A stretch of 10,146 nucleotides of DNA from Nocardia sp. (GCA_013361595.1 JABFXT010000406.1:1-10146), one strand, 5' to 3'. Shown: positions 1 to 6,218, counted from the stretch's first letter. Program-made: numbers and translations. The notes: generated by a model not told the origin, from the sequence alone.

Positions 1-129
1 CAGTACGGCCTTCGCCCGCTGTTCGCGAGAATCGGCGGTCGACCCCTCGGGCTCATAGCGCCGTGGGCCGGCCGGAGCTACTCCGGTTGTCGCTGCGATA
101 CCGGCGACCGGGCTGGGTACGGTGAGCGC
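1..129. other. Window edge; no confidently assigned gene
   Basis: No reading frame here resembles a known family. One + frame (codons from position 2) runs to a TAG at 56-58 and could be the last 18 codons of a gene entering from the left, but that is too short to judge. A small perfect dyad follows at 72-86. Before the tetR ATG at 130 lies GGTGAG (121-126), a weak ribosome-binding sequence with only three bases of spacing. The frame of tetR is also open upstream to the window edge but has no better start codon. Confidence 0.3.
72..86. terminator. Small GC-rich hairpin upstream of tetR
   Basis: CCGGAG (72-77) and CTCCGG (81-86) form perfect 6-bp arms around CTA. There is no real T-run after it. 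It could end transcription of a gene entering from the left, since it sits 14 nt after the TAG at 56-58. It could also be an operator for the TetR gene that starts 43 bp downstream. It does not resemble the dyad at 776-799, so it is probably not the same protein's site. Confidence 0.25.
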
Positions 130-735
130 ATGCCGGATATCTCCGCCGGGTCCCGCACCGGCCGTCCGCGCGACAGTCGAGTGGACACCGCACTGCTCGA
201 AGCCGCCGCGCACCTGATCGCGGAACGCGGTTATGGTGCGCTCACCCTGCAGGCCGTCGCCGACGCGGCGGGGACGAGCCGGCCCGCGCTGTACCGGCGG
301 TACAGCTGCCGCGCCGATCTCGTCGTCTCGATGCTGATCGAGCGGTACGGATTGCAGCCCGGCGCCGAGGATCTGGGCGGGATCGAGGCGGAGTTGCTCG
401 CGATCCAGCAGCATCAGTGTGAGCTGTTCAACGACCCCGTTCTGCGCCGGGCAGTCCCCGGTCTACTGGAAGAGCTCGGTCGTACCCCGGAGATCGCGCA
501 CCGGTTCGAAGAGCAGTTCCTGCGGCCACGCCGGCGCTCGACAGCGACGATCCTGGAACGCGCGGCCGCCCGCGGCGAGATCGCTCCCGGATTCGACCCC
601 GAATGGGTGTGTGACCTCATCACGGGACCGATGCTCATGCGCGCGCTGGTACCCGGCCTCGGACCGATCGACGAAGAGTTCGTGCGATGCACGGTGCAGT
701 CCGCACTCGACGCCGTGGGCCGTCCCCGGCAGTGA
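130..735 (+). CDS. TetR/AcrR-family transcriptional regulator
   Basis: A 201-aa cytoplasmic DNA-binding repressor of normal TetR length. Residues about 17-65 carry the TetR N-terminal domain: a first helix (TALLEAAAHLIAERGYGALTL), then the helix-turn-helix AVADAAGTSRPALYRRY with the conserved Tyr and Arg of the recognition helix. The C-terminal ligand/dimer half, with LRRAVPGLLEEL, a REEQ-like helix and DLITGPMLMRALV, resembles the TetR C-terminal type common in actinobacteria (the group described as TetR_C_11/16-like). It precedes the alpha/beta-hydrolase on the same strand with a 76-bp gap that holds a perfect dyad, so it most likely represses the hydrolase. The effector is unknown. The ATG at 130 fits the usual short basic N-terminal tail (RTGRPRD) before helix 1. 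Confidence 0.93.
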   Translation: MPDISAGSRTGRPRDSRVDTALLEAAAHLIAERGYGALTLQAVADAAGTSRPALYRRYSCRADLVVSMLIERYGLQPGAEDLGGIEAELLAIQQHQCELFNDPVLRRAVPGLLEELGRTPEIAHRFEEQFLRPRRRSTATILERAAARGEIAPGFDPEWVCDLITGPMLMRALVPGLGPIDEEFVRCTVQSALDAVGRPRQ

Positions 736-775
736 GAACTCGATGTTCGACCACATATTGCCGCCTCGTCAATTA

Positions 776-799
776 TCATTACAACGCGAAATGTAATGA
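776..799. promoter_or_regulatory. Probable TetR operator in front of the hydrolase gene
   Basis: TCATTACA (776-783) and TGTAATGA (792-799) are perfect 8-bp inverted arms around ACGCGAAA. It is one of the few AT-rich spots in this GC-rich area and lies between tetR and the hydrolase start. TATCAT (774-779) overlaps the left arm and fits an actinobacterial -10 (TANNNT), which would put transcription start near 786, inside the dyad. The right arm runs into the hydrolase ribosome-binding sequence AAAGG (799-803). Binding here would block both polymerase and the start site. The link to the TetR protein is inferred from position and symmetry. Confidence 0.72.
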
Positions 800-811
800 A
801 AGGCGTGGATC

Positions 812-1705
812 ATGCGGGACGATGTGGAATTCCTCAGCGGCGGAGTCACCCTGCGCGGCTGGCTGTATCGGCCGGAAGACCGCACCGGCTCCGTGCCGCT
901 GGTGGTGATGACCCACGGGTTCGCCGGCGTCAAGGAGTGGGTCGCACCGTTCGCCGAGTTCTTCAGCGCGGCCGGACTCGCCTGCCTGGTCTACGACCAT
1001 CCCGGCTTCGGCACCTCCGACGGCGAACCGCGCTTCGAGGTCGACCCCGCCGCACAGATCGAGGGTTATCGCGACGCGGTCACCTACGCACAGACACTCG
1101 ACGGAATCGACGGCGATCGGATCGGGATCTGGGGAACCAGTTACGCCGGCGCCCATGTCCTGGTGGTCGCGGCCACCGACCGCCGCGTCCGGGCCGTGGT
1201 CTCCCAGGTCCCGCTGACCGACGGCTGGGCGACCTTCGGGCGCCTCGTACCGTCGATCATGCTTCCGGCCGTGCACCAGGCCATCGCCGCGGATCGGCTG
1301 GCCCGCGCCGCGGGCGAACCGCACCAGACGATCAAGGCGGCCTCCGACGACCCCACCGAACTGGTCGCCATGCCGGGTACCGAGGTCTACGAATGGTTGA
1401 TGGCCAACGGCCCGCAGGTACCGACCTGGCGCAACGAAGTCACTCTGTCCAGCGTGGACAAGTTCCAGAGTTACGCACCGGAAGCTTTCCTGCGCCGTGT
1501 TTCCCCCACCCCACTCCTGATGGTGATCGCGGCAGAAGACACGCTCACTCCCAGCGATATCGCACTGCGGAGTTATGCAAACGCGCTGGAGCCCAAACAG
1601 CTCGAGCTGGTACCCGGCGGTCACTTCGCCGTCTACGGTGACCGATTCGACCAGGCATCGGCGGCCGCCCGCGACTTCTTGCTGGCGAAACTCGCCGGAC
1701 AGTGA
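812..1705 (+). CDS. Alpha/beta-hydrolase (serine esterase/hydrolase type)
   Basis: A 297-aa soluble enzyme with a complete alpha/beta-hydrolase pattern. It has strand-turn LVVMTHGFAG with the oxyanion HG (residues 35-36), YDHPGFGTSDG (61-71), and the nucleophile elbow GTSYAG with Ser110. A late acid follows in VIAAEDTLTP (Asp243), and the catalytic His is in PGGHFAVYG (His271). Ser-Asp-His order and spacing are normal for the family. The region between about 130 and 225 forms the cap. The closest style is the COG1073 group of dienelactone-hydrolase/FrsA-like enzymes, whose substrates are varied esters or amides. The natural substrate cannot be read from the sequence. The ATG at 812 is preceded by AAAGG (799-803), about 8 nt away. 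A long hairpin follows the stop. Control by the preceding TetR gene is likely. Confidence 0.92.
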   Translation: MRDDVEFLSGGVTLRGWLYRPEDRTGSVPLVVMTHGFAGVKEWVAPFAEFFSAAGLACLVYDHPGFGTSDGEPRFEVDPAAQIEGYRDAVTYAQTLDGIDGDRIGIWGTSYAGAHVLVVAATDRRVRAVVSQVPLTDGWATFGRLVPSIMLPAVHQAIAADRLARAAGEPHQTIKAASDDPTELVAMPGTEVYEWLMANGPQVPTWRNEVTLSSVDKFQSYAPEAFLRRVSPTPLLMVIAAEDTLTPSDIALRSYANALEPKQLELVPGGHFAVYGDRFDQASAAARDFLLAKLAGQ

Positions 1706-2085
1706 CAGACCGGTCCCACCACGGCGATCGCGTCGAGGCAGATACTCGCCTCGACCGATCACCCTGGTGGGGCCGGCGACCTCTCGCACGGAAAGGACCC
1801 GCTGGCCGCGTGTTGCACGGTCGAGAGCAGGTAATCGAACGGGGCACGACGCTCCTGGAAGCCCGCCGGACAGGCCGGGCCGGCGCCCTGCTCATCACCG
1901 GCGACTCCGGCCAAGGCAAGACCGCACTGCTGGACAGCGCGGCGAACCTGGAGGATCAGAGCTCACCGATACCGGTGCACCCGGACGACCACGGCCACCG
2001 GGTAGGCCTCGGGCTGCTCGCACTCCGCGCGGAACTCACTGCCGAACGCCCGATGCTCTGCCTGTTCGAAGACGCCCAGTGGTGA
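1702..2085 (+). pseudogene. Remnant of a LuxR/LAL-family ATPase regulator
   Basis: The open frame encodes 127 residues and keeps only scraps of the N-terminal NTPase domain of a large LuxR-type (LAL, MalT-like) regulator, normally around 900 aa. The LAL start LHGREQVIERGTTLL is followed by a P-loop, GDSGQGKT (residues 67-74), and KTALLDSAA. About 20 unrelated residues come next. Then VGLGLLALRAELTAERPMLCLFEDAQW matches the family's Walker B strand, which normally continues with LD. Roughly 80 residues between the two parts are missing, and the protein stops at a TGA right after EDAQW. The sensor repeats and the C-terminal HTH are absent. The GTG at 1702 overlaps the hydrolase stop, but the region to about 1800 is hairpin DNA. 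The natural start is more likely the GTG at 1810 (or TTG 1813), with AAAGGA upstream. It cannot act as a normal regulator. Confidence 0.8.
1710..1776 (+). terminator. Very long imperfect hairpin just after the hydrolase
   Basis: Starting 4 nt after the hydrolase stop, CCGGTCCCACCA (1710-1721) pairs with TGGTGGGGCCGG (1765-1776) with a single G-T wobble. Inside it, GATCG (1726-1730) pairs with CGATC (1756-1760). After one bulged C, GTCGAGGC (1732-1739) pairs with GCCTCGAC (1748-1755), closing on an 8-nt loop, AGATACTC. GG/CC (1723-1724 with 1762-1763) can pair in the internal loop. Altogether about 27 base pairs are made within 67 nt. The position suggests a transcription terminator or mRNA 3'-end stabiliser. 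It has no T-run, which is common for actinobacterial terminators. It also has the look of a small inverted-repeat element. Confidence 0.7.
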
Positions 2086-2108
2086 GACTGTCCGGCTTCG
2101 GCGAGGCC

Positions 2109-3722
2109 ATGTCCCGTATCGCCGAAAGTCTGAAGCACAGCGCCCGGACGTGGACCGACCACATCGCGAACCGCCGATACCGGGAGGGGATCGTTCACCC
2201 CGCTGTGCATGGAGCCGACCGGACAACCGGCGCCGAACAGCACGGCTTGCGCGAAATCGACGAAGCAGGCGAGGGACTGACGGTGCCGGAATACACGGGT
2301 CCCCTGACAGCGCACATCGACCGGACCGGCCGAGGCCTCGGCGACATTCCTGGTATCCATCGGGTGAACGACGGGCTGTACCGTGGCGGCGGTTACCTGA
2401 TCGAACCACGACCAGAGGGCTTGCGCCTGCACCGGGATGTCACCTCGAAAATCAGCGGTGACCGTCGTGTCCAGGCCGTTACGGTCCTGCCGGCTGACGA
2501 CGGATTCGACATCTATACACGCACCGGCACCGCAGACGGTGACACAACGTACTGGAGCACGCGGATGTCTCCACGTGGTGGCGTCAACGACTCGAGCCGC
2601 GTGAAGAGGGACGAAGAACGACCGAGTATCGACGACCTGGAGAAAGAGGATCCGATCCGCAAGATACTCGAGGAGTCGTGGTCCGAAGAAGCGAAGGCGA
2701 GGTCGGCGCTCGATCGTTTGCTCGAATCGGAGGTTCCGATCGACCGTAGGCTCGCCGAGGCAGGGTTCGAGCCCATCTCCGACAACGTTATGCGGCTGCG
2801 TTGCGGCGACACCGAATTGACCGTCAGGATCCGGCCCGACGATACACTCGAATTCCACACATCGGTTCCCGACAGCGACCAGAAGGCGGTATCGCTCGCC
2901 GATTCGCGGATCGTCGGCATCGCCGCCGGGCACGGCGGTGAGCCGGGACTGCGGCTGGCCAACGACTGGATGGACTACACACTCACCGGTGAACACTCCT
3001 CGAAGCCGGTCGATGTCGTGCTACGGCGTCCGGTCACCGCGGCCGACGTCGGGATCACACCGATCACTCCCCACACGGAACCGACCGGGTTCGTCCGCGG
3101 CGGGGACAACCCCACCAGCCGGATCGAGCAACTCACCGAAATCAACGGATACCCCCTCGACGACCTCGAGCGCTGGATGCGACCGTTCGACCTGACCACC
3201 TGGGACCCCGCGGCACCCAATTCCTTCGGGTCGGTCGCGGGGTACCTCGGCACCCACGACAGCCTGCGACAAACCCTGGCCCGCGACAACGACCTCGTAC
3301 GCAACCTCGGACTCAGCCACACCGACCTCGCCCAAGCCATCCATGTCGACCACACACTTGCCAGGAGATACGGAGTCCACTCCTACAGCGGGGAAGGCGG
3401 CCACACCTACACCAGCGAACGAACGTCTCATAGTATGGGCCCGCAGCGTTCGCCGTTCCGCGACAACACCTCCGGTATGTATGACAGCCACGCCACCAAC
3501 ACCACCACCGGCGCTTCGGTGAACATCTCCGAACTCGGCAGCCACATGATCGAACGATACGGCTTCTACCAAGGCCTCGGCACCAGCTACCGGTCCGCGC
3601 CCGAAGACATCATCTCCACCTTCGGGCACCTCCTCGACCGGGGCGGCGGGCCGGAACGACTCCAGCAGGTACTCACCGAAGTCAACACCCGCCACGGTTG
3701 GCATCATCCATTCGATCCGTAA
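2109..3722 (+). CDS. Hypothetical protein, about 537 aa, family not recognised
   Basis: I do not recognise this protein. No signal peptide or membrane helix is visible, and there is one Cys (232). Residues 1-60 are helical and charged. Residues 80-160 and 215-300 look beta-rich, with echoing turns (LPADDGFDIYTRTG and RPDDTLEFHTSV). Residues 163-212 are a strongly charged helix or coil (KRDEERPSIDDLEKEDPIRK). Residues 345-537 form a His-, Gly-, Ser- and Thr-rich C-terminal region (GVHSYSGEGGHTYTSERTSH, then NTTTGASVNISELGSHM), with about a dozen His but no catalytic motif I can name. The architecture would suit a secreted effector or polymorphic-toxin-like protein, but that is conjecture. The ATG at 2109 is chosen by default. 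A GTG at 2082 overlaps the stop of the preceding regulator remnant as GTGA and would add nine residues. Neither start has a good ribosome-binding sequence, so the true 5' end may have been lost. Confidence 0.75.
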   Translation: MSRIAESLKHSARTWTDHIANRRYREGIVHPAVHGADRTTGAEQHGLREIDEAGEGLTVPEYTGPLTAHIDRTGRGLGDIPGIHRVNDGLYRGGGYLIEPRPEGLRLHRDVTSKISGDRRVQAVTVLPADDGFDIYTRTGTADGDTTYWSTRMSPRGGVNDSSRVKRDEERPSIDDLEKEDPIRKILEESWSEEAKARSALDRLLESEVPIDRRLAEAGFEPISDNVMRLRCGDTELTVRIRPDDTLEFHTSVPDSDQKAVSLADSRIVGIAAGHGGEPGLRLANDWMDYTLTGEHSSKPVDVVLRRPVTAADVGITPITPHTEPTGFVRGGDNPTSRIEQLTEINGYPLDDLERWMRPFDLTTWDPAAPNSFGSVAGYLGTHDSLRQTLARDNDLVRNLGLSHTDLAQAIHVDHTLARRYGVHSYSGEGGHTYTSERTSHSMGPQRSPFRDNTSGMYDSHATNTTTGASVNISELGSHMIERYGFYQGLGTSYRSAPEDIISTFGHLLDRGGGPERLQQVLTEVNTRHGWHHPFDP

Positions 3723-3814
3723 TGTGTGCCGGAAGCCCCAGCGGGACGATGAAGTGGAACGACATCGACTCCAGCGGTCCGGGCTGCGGATGGACCGCCC
3801 AGATCCGGGAGATA
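3722..3814 (+). other. Possible stub of a lost downstream gene
   Basis: The stop of the preceding gene overlaps an ATG as TAATG (3720-3724), an arrangement typical of translationally coupled genes. The frame reads about 31 plausible residues, including GTMKWNDIDSSGPGCGWTAQI. It then enters the antisense of the MFS exporter gene at 3815 and turns into Arg/Gln-rich nonsense until a stop at 4046-4048. The GC.W motif faintly recalls DUF3558-type actinobacterial lipoproteins, but there is no signal peptide and the match is too short to trust. It may be the severed start of a partner gene, or chance. Confidence 0.25.
3774..3798. terminator. Hairpin between convergent genes
   Basis: GCGGTCC (3774-3780) and GGACCGC (3792-3798) are perfect 7-bp arms around an 11-nt loop. 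They lie in the 92-bp gap between the + strand hypothetical gene and the - strand MFS gene. The symmetry lets it work for both. There is no U-tract on either side. Confidence 0.45.
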
Positions 3815-5380
3815 TCACCAGTCGAGCGGAGAATGTCGCCGGCTTGCCGTATCGAACGTTGTGAACGCCGCCGCGGCCAGGATCATGACCGCCGAAACCA
3901 GCAGCGCCACATCCAGCCCGTGATGGAACGCTGTCTTTCCAGTCTCTATCACCTCGTTCAGCTTCCCCAGGTACGGGAAATAGGGACTGATGTCGAGACC
4001 TGGTGGAATACCACCACGCTCGACGGCTTCCACCGCGCCGGGTTGTAGTTCGGGTGGAAGGCCCAGTTCGGTCATCCGCTGCTCCAGATCCGCGGTGAGC
4101 AACGAATTCACCAGTGCCCCCAGCACTGCCACCCCGAACGCCGCACCGACCTGGCGCATCGTATTGGTCACCGCGCCGGCCATACCCGAATGCTCGCGCG
4201 GCACCCCGGACATCACAGCCGAGGTCAACGGCACCACCGCGACTCCGAATCCCGCTCCCGCCACCGCCATCGCACAAGCCAAGGGAAGATCTCGCACCTC
4301 ACCGGCGAGGGCGAGGCGGGTCAGCAGGATCCCACCGGCACCGACCACGCAGCCGATGATCATGGGGACCCGTGCGCCTCGACGCGCCACCCAGTAGCCC
4401 GCGACCAGCGATCCGATAGTGATCGCGACAGCCATCGGCGCGAAGACCGATGCCGTACGCGCACCCGAATACGATTGCATCACTTGCAGATACAGGGCAG
4501 TGAAGAAGAAGATCGAGAAAATGCCGAAGTAGACAGCGAACGCCACCACCAGCGCGCTGCGGACTGTCGGCAATCGCAGATACCGGAAGTCGAGGATGGG
4601 GGCGCGGGACCGCCGTTCGACAACGACGAAACCGACCAGGGCCATCACTCCGAGTACGAACAGCGCAATCACCGAGGGAGCTGAATACCCGACTTCTTCA
4701 CCACGGGTCGCCGCGTAGATCACCCCCCCGAGGAAGGCAGCGCCGAGCAAAGCTCCGGCCCAATCGATCGGCTCGGGGCGCGGATCGGCGCTTTCCGGGA
4801 CCGACCAGAGCGCGGCCACCAGTGCCACCGCTCCGATCACCAGGTTGAACCAGAAGATCGATCGCCACCCGTACGCGTGCACCAGCACGCCGCCGAGCAC
4901 CGGTCCGGCCGCCAACGCCAGCCCGGAGGCGGCCGCCCACACGCCGAGCGCCTTCGCGCGCGTCCGCTCCCGCGGGTAGATATGCCGCAACAACGACAGG
5001 GTTCCCGGCTCCGAAGCCGCCGCGCCCACACCCATGATCACGCGACCGACGATGAGAGCCGACACACCGGCCGCCAGCGCCGACACGACCGACCCGGCGC
5101 AGAAGATCACCAACCCGACCATCATGACGCGTTTGCGGCCCCAGCGGTCACCGAGCGATCCGCCCGTCAACATGAGACACGCGAATACCAGGGTGTAGCC
5201 GTTGACAACCCACTGCAGGGAAGTCACATCCGCTTTCAGATCACTTCGGATAGCACCGAGCGCGACACTGACGACCGTAGTATCCAGAAAGGTCACGAAC
5301 ACCACCGCGGTCACCGCAGCCAGAGCCACACCTGGACGTTTCGTTGTGCCCGGAATATTTTCCCTCAACCCCACCGGCAC
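3815..5380 (-). CDS. MFS multidrug exporter, DHA2 family (14 TM)
   Basis: A 521-aa inner-membrane proton-coupled drug/H+ antiporter of the DHA2 (EmrB/QacA-like) family. The first helix carries motif D1, LDTTVVSVAL (32-41). Motif A, GGSLGDRWGRKR (73-84), follows helix 2. Motif B is around R113 (VGRVIMGVGAA). Motif C, GVWAAASGLALAAGPVLGG (146-164), marks an antiporter. Fourteen hydrophobic helices can be traced, with a hydrophilic outer loop before the last helix (about 430-488, LTADLEQRM to GKTAFHHG), also usual in DHA2. Substrates cannot be predicted. It starts with GTG at 5380 or, more likely, at the in-frame GTG at 5374, which lies 6 nt after a -10-like TAGCCT. It lies 145 nt downstream of the SRPBCC gene on the same strand. 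Co-transcription is possible, but a separate promoter seems likelier. Confidence 0.93.
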   Translation of the reverse strand: MPVGLRENIPGTTKRPGVALAAVTAVVFVTFLDTTVVSVALGAIRSDLKADVTSLQWVVNGYTLVFACLMLTGGSLGDRWGRKRVMMVGLVIFCAGSVVSALAAGVSALIVGRVIMGVGAAASEPGTLSLLRHIYPRERTRAKALGVWAAASGLALAAGPVLGGVLVHAYGWRSIFWFNLVIGAVALVAALWSVPESADPRPEPIDWAGALLGAAFLGGVIYAATRGEEVGYSAPSVIALFVLGVMALVGFVVVERRSRAPILDFRYLRLPTVRSALVVAFAVYFGIFSIFFFTALYLQVMQSYSGARTASVFAPMAVAITIGSLVAGYWVARRGARVPMIIGCVVGAGGILLTRLALAGEVRDLPLACAMAVAGAGFGVAVVPLTSAVMSGVPREHSGMAGAVTNTMRQVGAAFGVAVLGALVNSLLTADLEQRMTELGLPPELQPGAVEAVERGGIPPGLDISPYFPYLGKLNEVIETGKTAFHHGLDVALLVSAVMILAAAAFTTFDTASRRHSPLDW

Positions 5381-5386
5381 AGGCTA
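5375..5386 (-). promoter_or_regulatory. Candidate leaderless promoter of the MFS gene
   Basis: Reading the minus strand, TAGCCT (5386 to 5381) matches the actinobacterial -10 pattern TANNNT. It is followed by 6 nt and then GTG at 5374-5372, in frame with the exporter. That geometry puts transcription start on the G of GTG, i.e. a leaderless mRNA. No convincing -35 is seen, and no Shine-Dalgarno precedes either GTG. Confidence 0.4.
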
Positions 5387-5433
5387 CCGGCGCGGCCACC
5401 GCACACATACCGCCACCGCCGTCCGAGAATCCC

Positions 5434-5457
5434 GAACGGGCCGATGGGCCGTCGTTC
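5434..5457 (-). terminator. Imperfect hairpin after the SRPBCC gene
   Basis: GAACG (5434-5438) pairs with CGTTC (5453-5457). Inside, the GGGCC repeats around GAT can form additional GC pairs with mismatches. It lies about 70 nt beyond the SRPBCC stop and 54 nt upstream of the MFS start. It may end the SRPBCC transcript, which would make the exporter independently transcribed. An operator role for the exporter is the alternative. Confidence 0.35.
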
Positions 5458-5525
5458 CCCGGCGGGCGCCGACCGACCGGCCTATCTCTCCCGGCCACCT
5501 CGCTTTCCCACCCGACCGAGAATTG

Positions 5526-6056
5526 TCACCGATGGCGCGCCGAGTCGGTCGGGTCGCGACGCGAGGCCGGGTTTCGGGTTTCGGCGATCCAGCGCAGCGA
5601 GCGGACGAGGCGGTTCCATCGGGCGGGGCGGGAAACGGAGCCGGTGAGGGCGTGTTCGGCACGGTCCAGGCAATCTGCCAGGAGGGCGTCGTGCATCCAT
5701 CGGTAGACCAGGGGCCACGTCAGTCGCGCCCGGCCCCGAGCGTTCATGGCGAGCAGGTGAACCAGATCGGTGCCGTCGGAAGTGGGACGGACGGTGAATT
5801 CGTGGAAACCTTCGAAGCCGCGGGGCCCGGTGAAACGGAAGCGCACCCAGCGGCCCGGTACGTAGTGCTCCACCGTGTACCGGACAGGGCCGTGCCCGCC
5901 GACCGCGCCTGCTTCGAGTGGGCGGTCGAACCGCATCGCCGGCCAGGAGTACAGCGGCCAGAGCGCGTCCTGCGCGTCGGCGAGGCTGTCCACCAGTGCG
6001 CCGACCGCCGTCACCGGCGCGGGCAGGTGACGTAGGTGGATGTTGACGACAGCCAT
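5526..6056 (-). CDS. SRPBCC-fold protein (polyketide cyclase/START-like)
   Basis: A 176-aa cytoplasmic protein of the SRPBCC (Bet v1/START-like) superfamily, a helix-grip fold that holds hydrophobic small molecules. Typical pieces are LHHLPAPV-like beta1 (IHLRHLPAPVTAVGALVD), the LWPLYSWPAMRFDRPL segment, GGHGPVRYTVEHYVPGRWVRFRF and the HEFTV strand. The long C-terminal helix is WPLVYRWMHDALLADCLDRAEHAL. The GGHGP and HDALL.D signatures match a subfamily often found next to a TetR gene in actinobacteria. Its ligand or reaction is unknown. The start is secure: AGGAG (complement of 6063-6067) stands 6 nt before the ATG at 6056. The leader is more than 100 nt if transcription begins near the operators at 6171-6214. 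The tetR gene diverges from it. Confidence 0.88.
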   Translation of the reverse strand: MAVVNIHLRHLPAPVTAVGALVDSLADAQDALWPLYSWPAMRFDRPLEAGAVGGHGPVRYTVEHYVPGRWVRFRFTGPRGFEGFHEFTVRPTSDGTDLVHLLAMNARGRARLTWPLVYRWMHDALLADCLDRAEHALTGSVSRPARWNRLVRSLRWIAETRNPASRRDPTDSARHR

Positions 6057-6078
6057 ATTCGGCTCCTGACTTCGGGCC

Positions 6079-6106
6079 GGCAGGGCGTTGCTGCCCGCCG
6101 ACGGGC
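6079..6106 (-). promoter_or_regulatory. GC-rich hairpins in the SRPBCC mRNA leader
   Basis: Two mutually exclusive small stems lie just upstream of the ribosome-binding site. GGCAG (6079-6083) pairs with CTGCC (6091-6095) over a 7-nt loop, and GCCCG (6093-6097) pairs with CGGGC (6102-6106) over CCGA. They share bases 6093-6095, so only one can form at a time. They could tune translation, but short GC stems are frequent at this composition. Confidence 0.25.
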
Positions 6107-6170
6107 GGGGCCGGGTCGCGGGAGATCGACCGGCGGAGTCCGGTGCGGGCAGTCGCCTCCGACCGCCCCA

Positions 6171-6194
6171 GTTTTAGAGAGAAATCTCTAAAAC
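6171..6194. promoter_or_regulatory. TetR operator 1 in the SRPBCC/tetR gap
   Basis: GTTTTAGAGA (6171-6180) and TCTCTAAAAC (6185-6194) are perfect 10-bp inverted arms around GAAA. The core reads TAGAG-N6-CTCTA. Such an AT-rich perfect dyad stands out in this DNA and lies centrally in the divergent intergenic region. It is the expected primary site of the TetR protein encoded at 6219-6857. Confidence 0.85.
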
Positions 6195-6198
6195 AAAT

Positions 6199-6214
6199 TA
6201 GAGCATATCCTCTA
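6199..6214. promoter_or_regulatory. TetR operator 2, overlapping the tetR promoter
   Basis: TAGAG (6199-6203), CATATC, CTCTA (6210-6214) repeats the core of operator 1 with the same 6-nt spacer. The two centres are 24 bp apart, a little over two helical turns. Symmetry beyond the 5-bp arms is lost, so this is probably the weaker site. It ends 4 bp before the tetR ATG, so occupancy would shut off the regulator itself. Confidence 0.65.
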
Positions 6215-6218
6215 CTAC
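6206..6218 (+). promoter_or_regulatory. Candidate leaderless promoter of tetR
   Basis: TATCCT (6206-6211) fits the TANNNT -10 pattern. It is followed by 7 nt and the ATG at 6219. There is no Shine-Dalgarno, and the frame is closed just upstream by TAA (6189-6191) with no alternative start. A leaderless transcript beginning at or next to the ATG is the simplest reading. The -10 box lies inside operator 2. Confidence 0.5.

Noticed and set aside
1710..1776. Long hairpin considered as a CRISPR-like repeat, tRNA or IS end
   Set aside because: There is a single copy in the window, no repeat-spacer pattern, no tRNA cloverleaf or anticodon arm, and no transposase or target duplication nearby. A terminator or repeat element fits better.
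779..1789. A 336-codon minus-strand frame opposite the hydrolase
   Set aside because: It is antisense to a gene with a complete catalytic triad, and its composition is that of a mirror frame in high-GC DNA.
1575..2081. The open frame of the 537-aa protein extends upstream to 1575 through the hydrolase and regulator remnant
   Set aside because: The translation there is Arg/Pro/Ser-rich shadow sequence of two recognisable genes in other frames. The real protein can begin only at about 2082 or 2109.
3021..4277. A 418-codon minus-strand frame overlapping the unknown gene and the MFS gene
   Set aside because: It is Gly/Arg/Val-rich and antisense to a + gene over part of its length and out of frame with MFS over the rest, and it has no motif. 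It is a GC-bias artefact.
5202..6035. A 277-codon plus-strand frame opposite the MFS start and the SRPBCC gene
   Set aside because: It has no family resemblance, and the SRPBCC frame opposite has a strong ribosome-binding site and conserved motifs.
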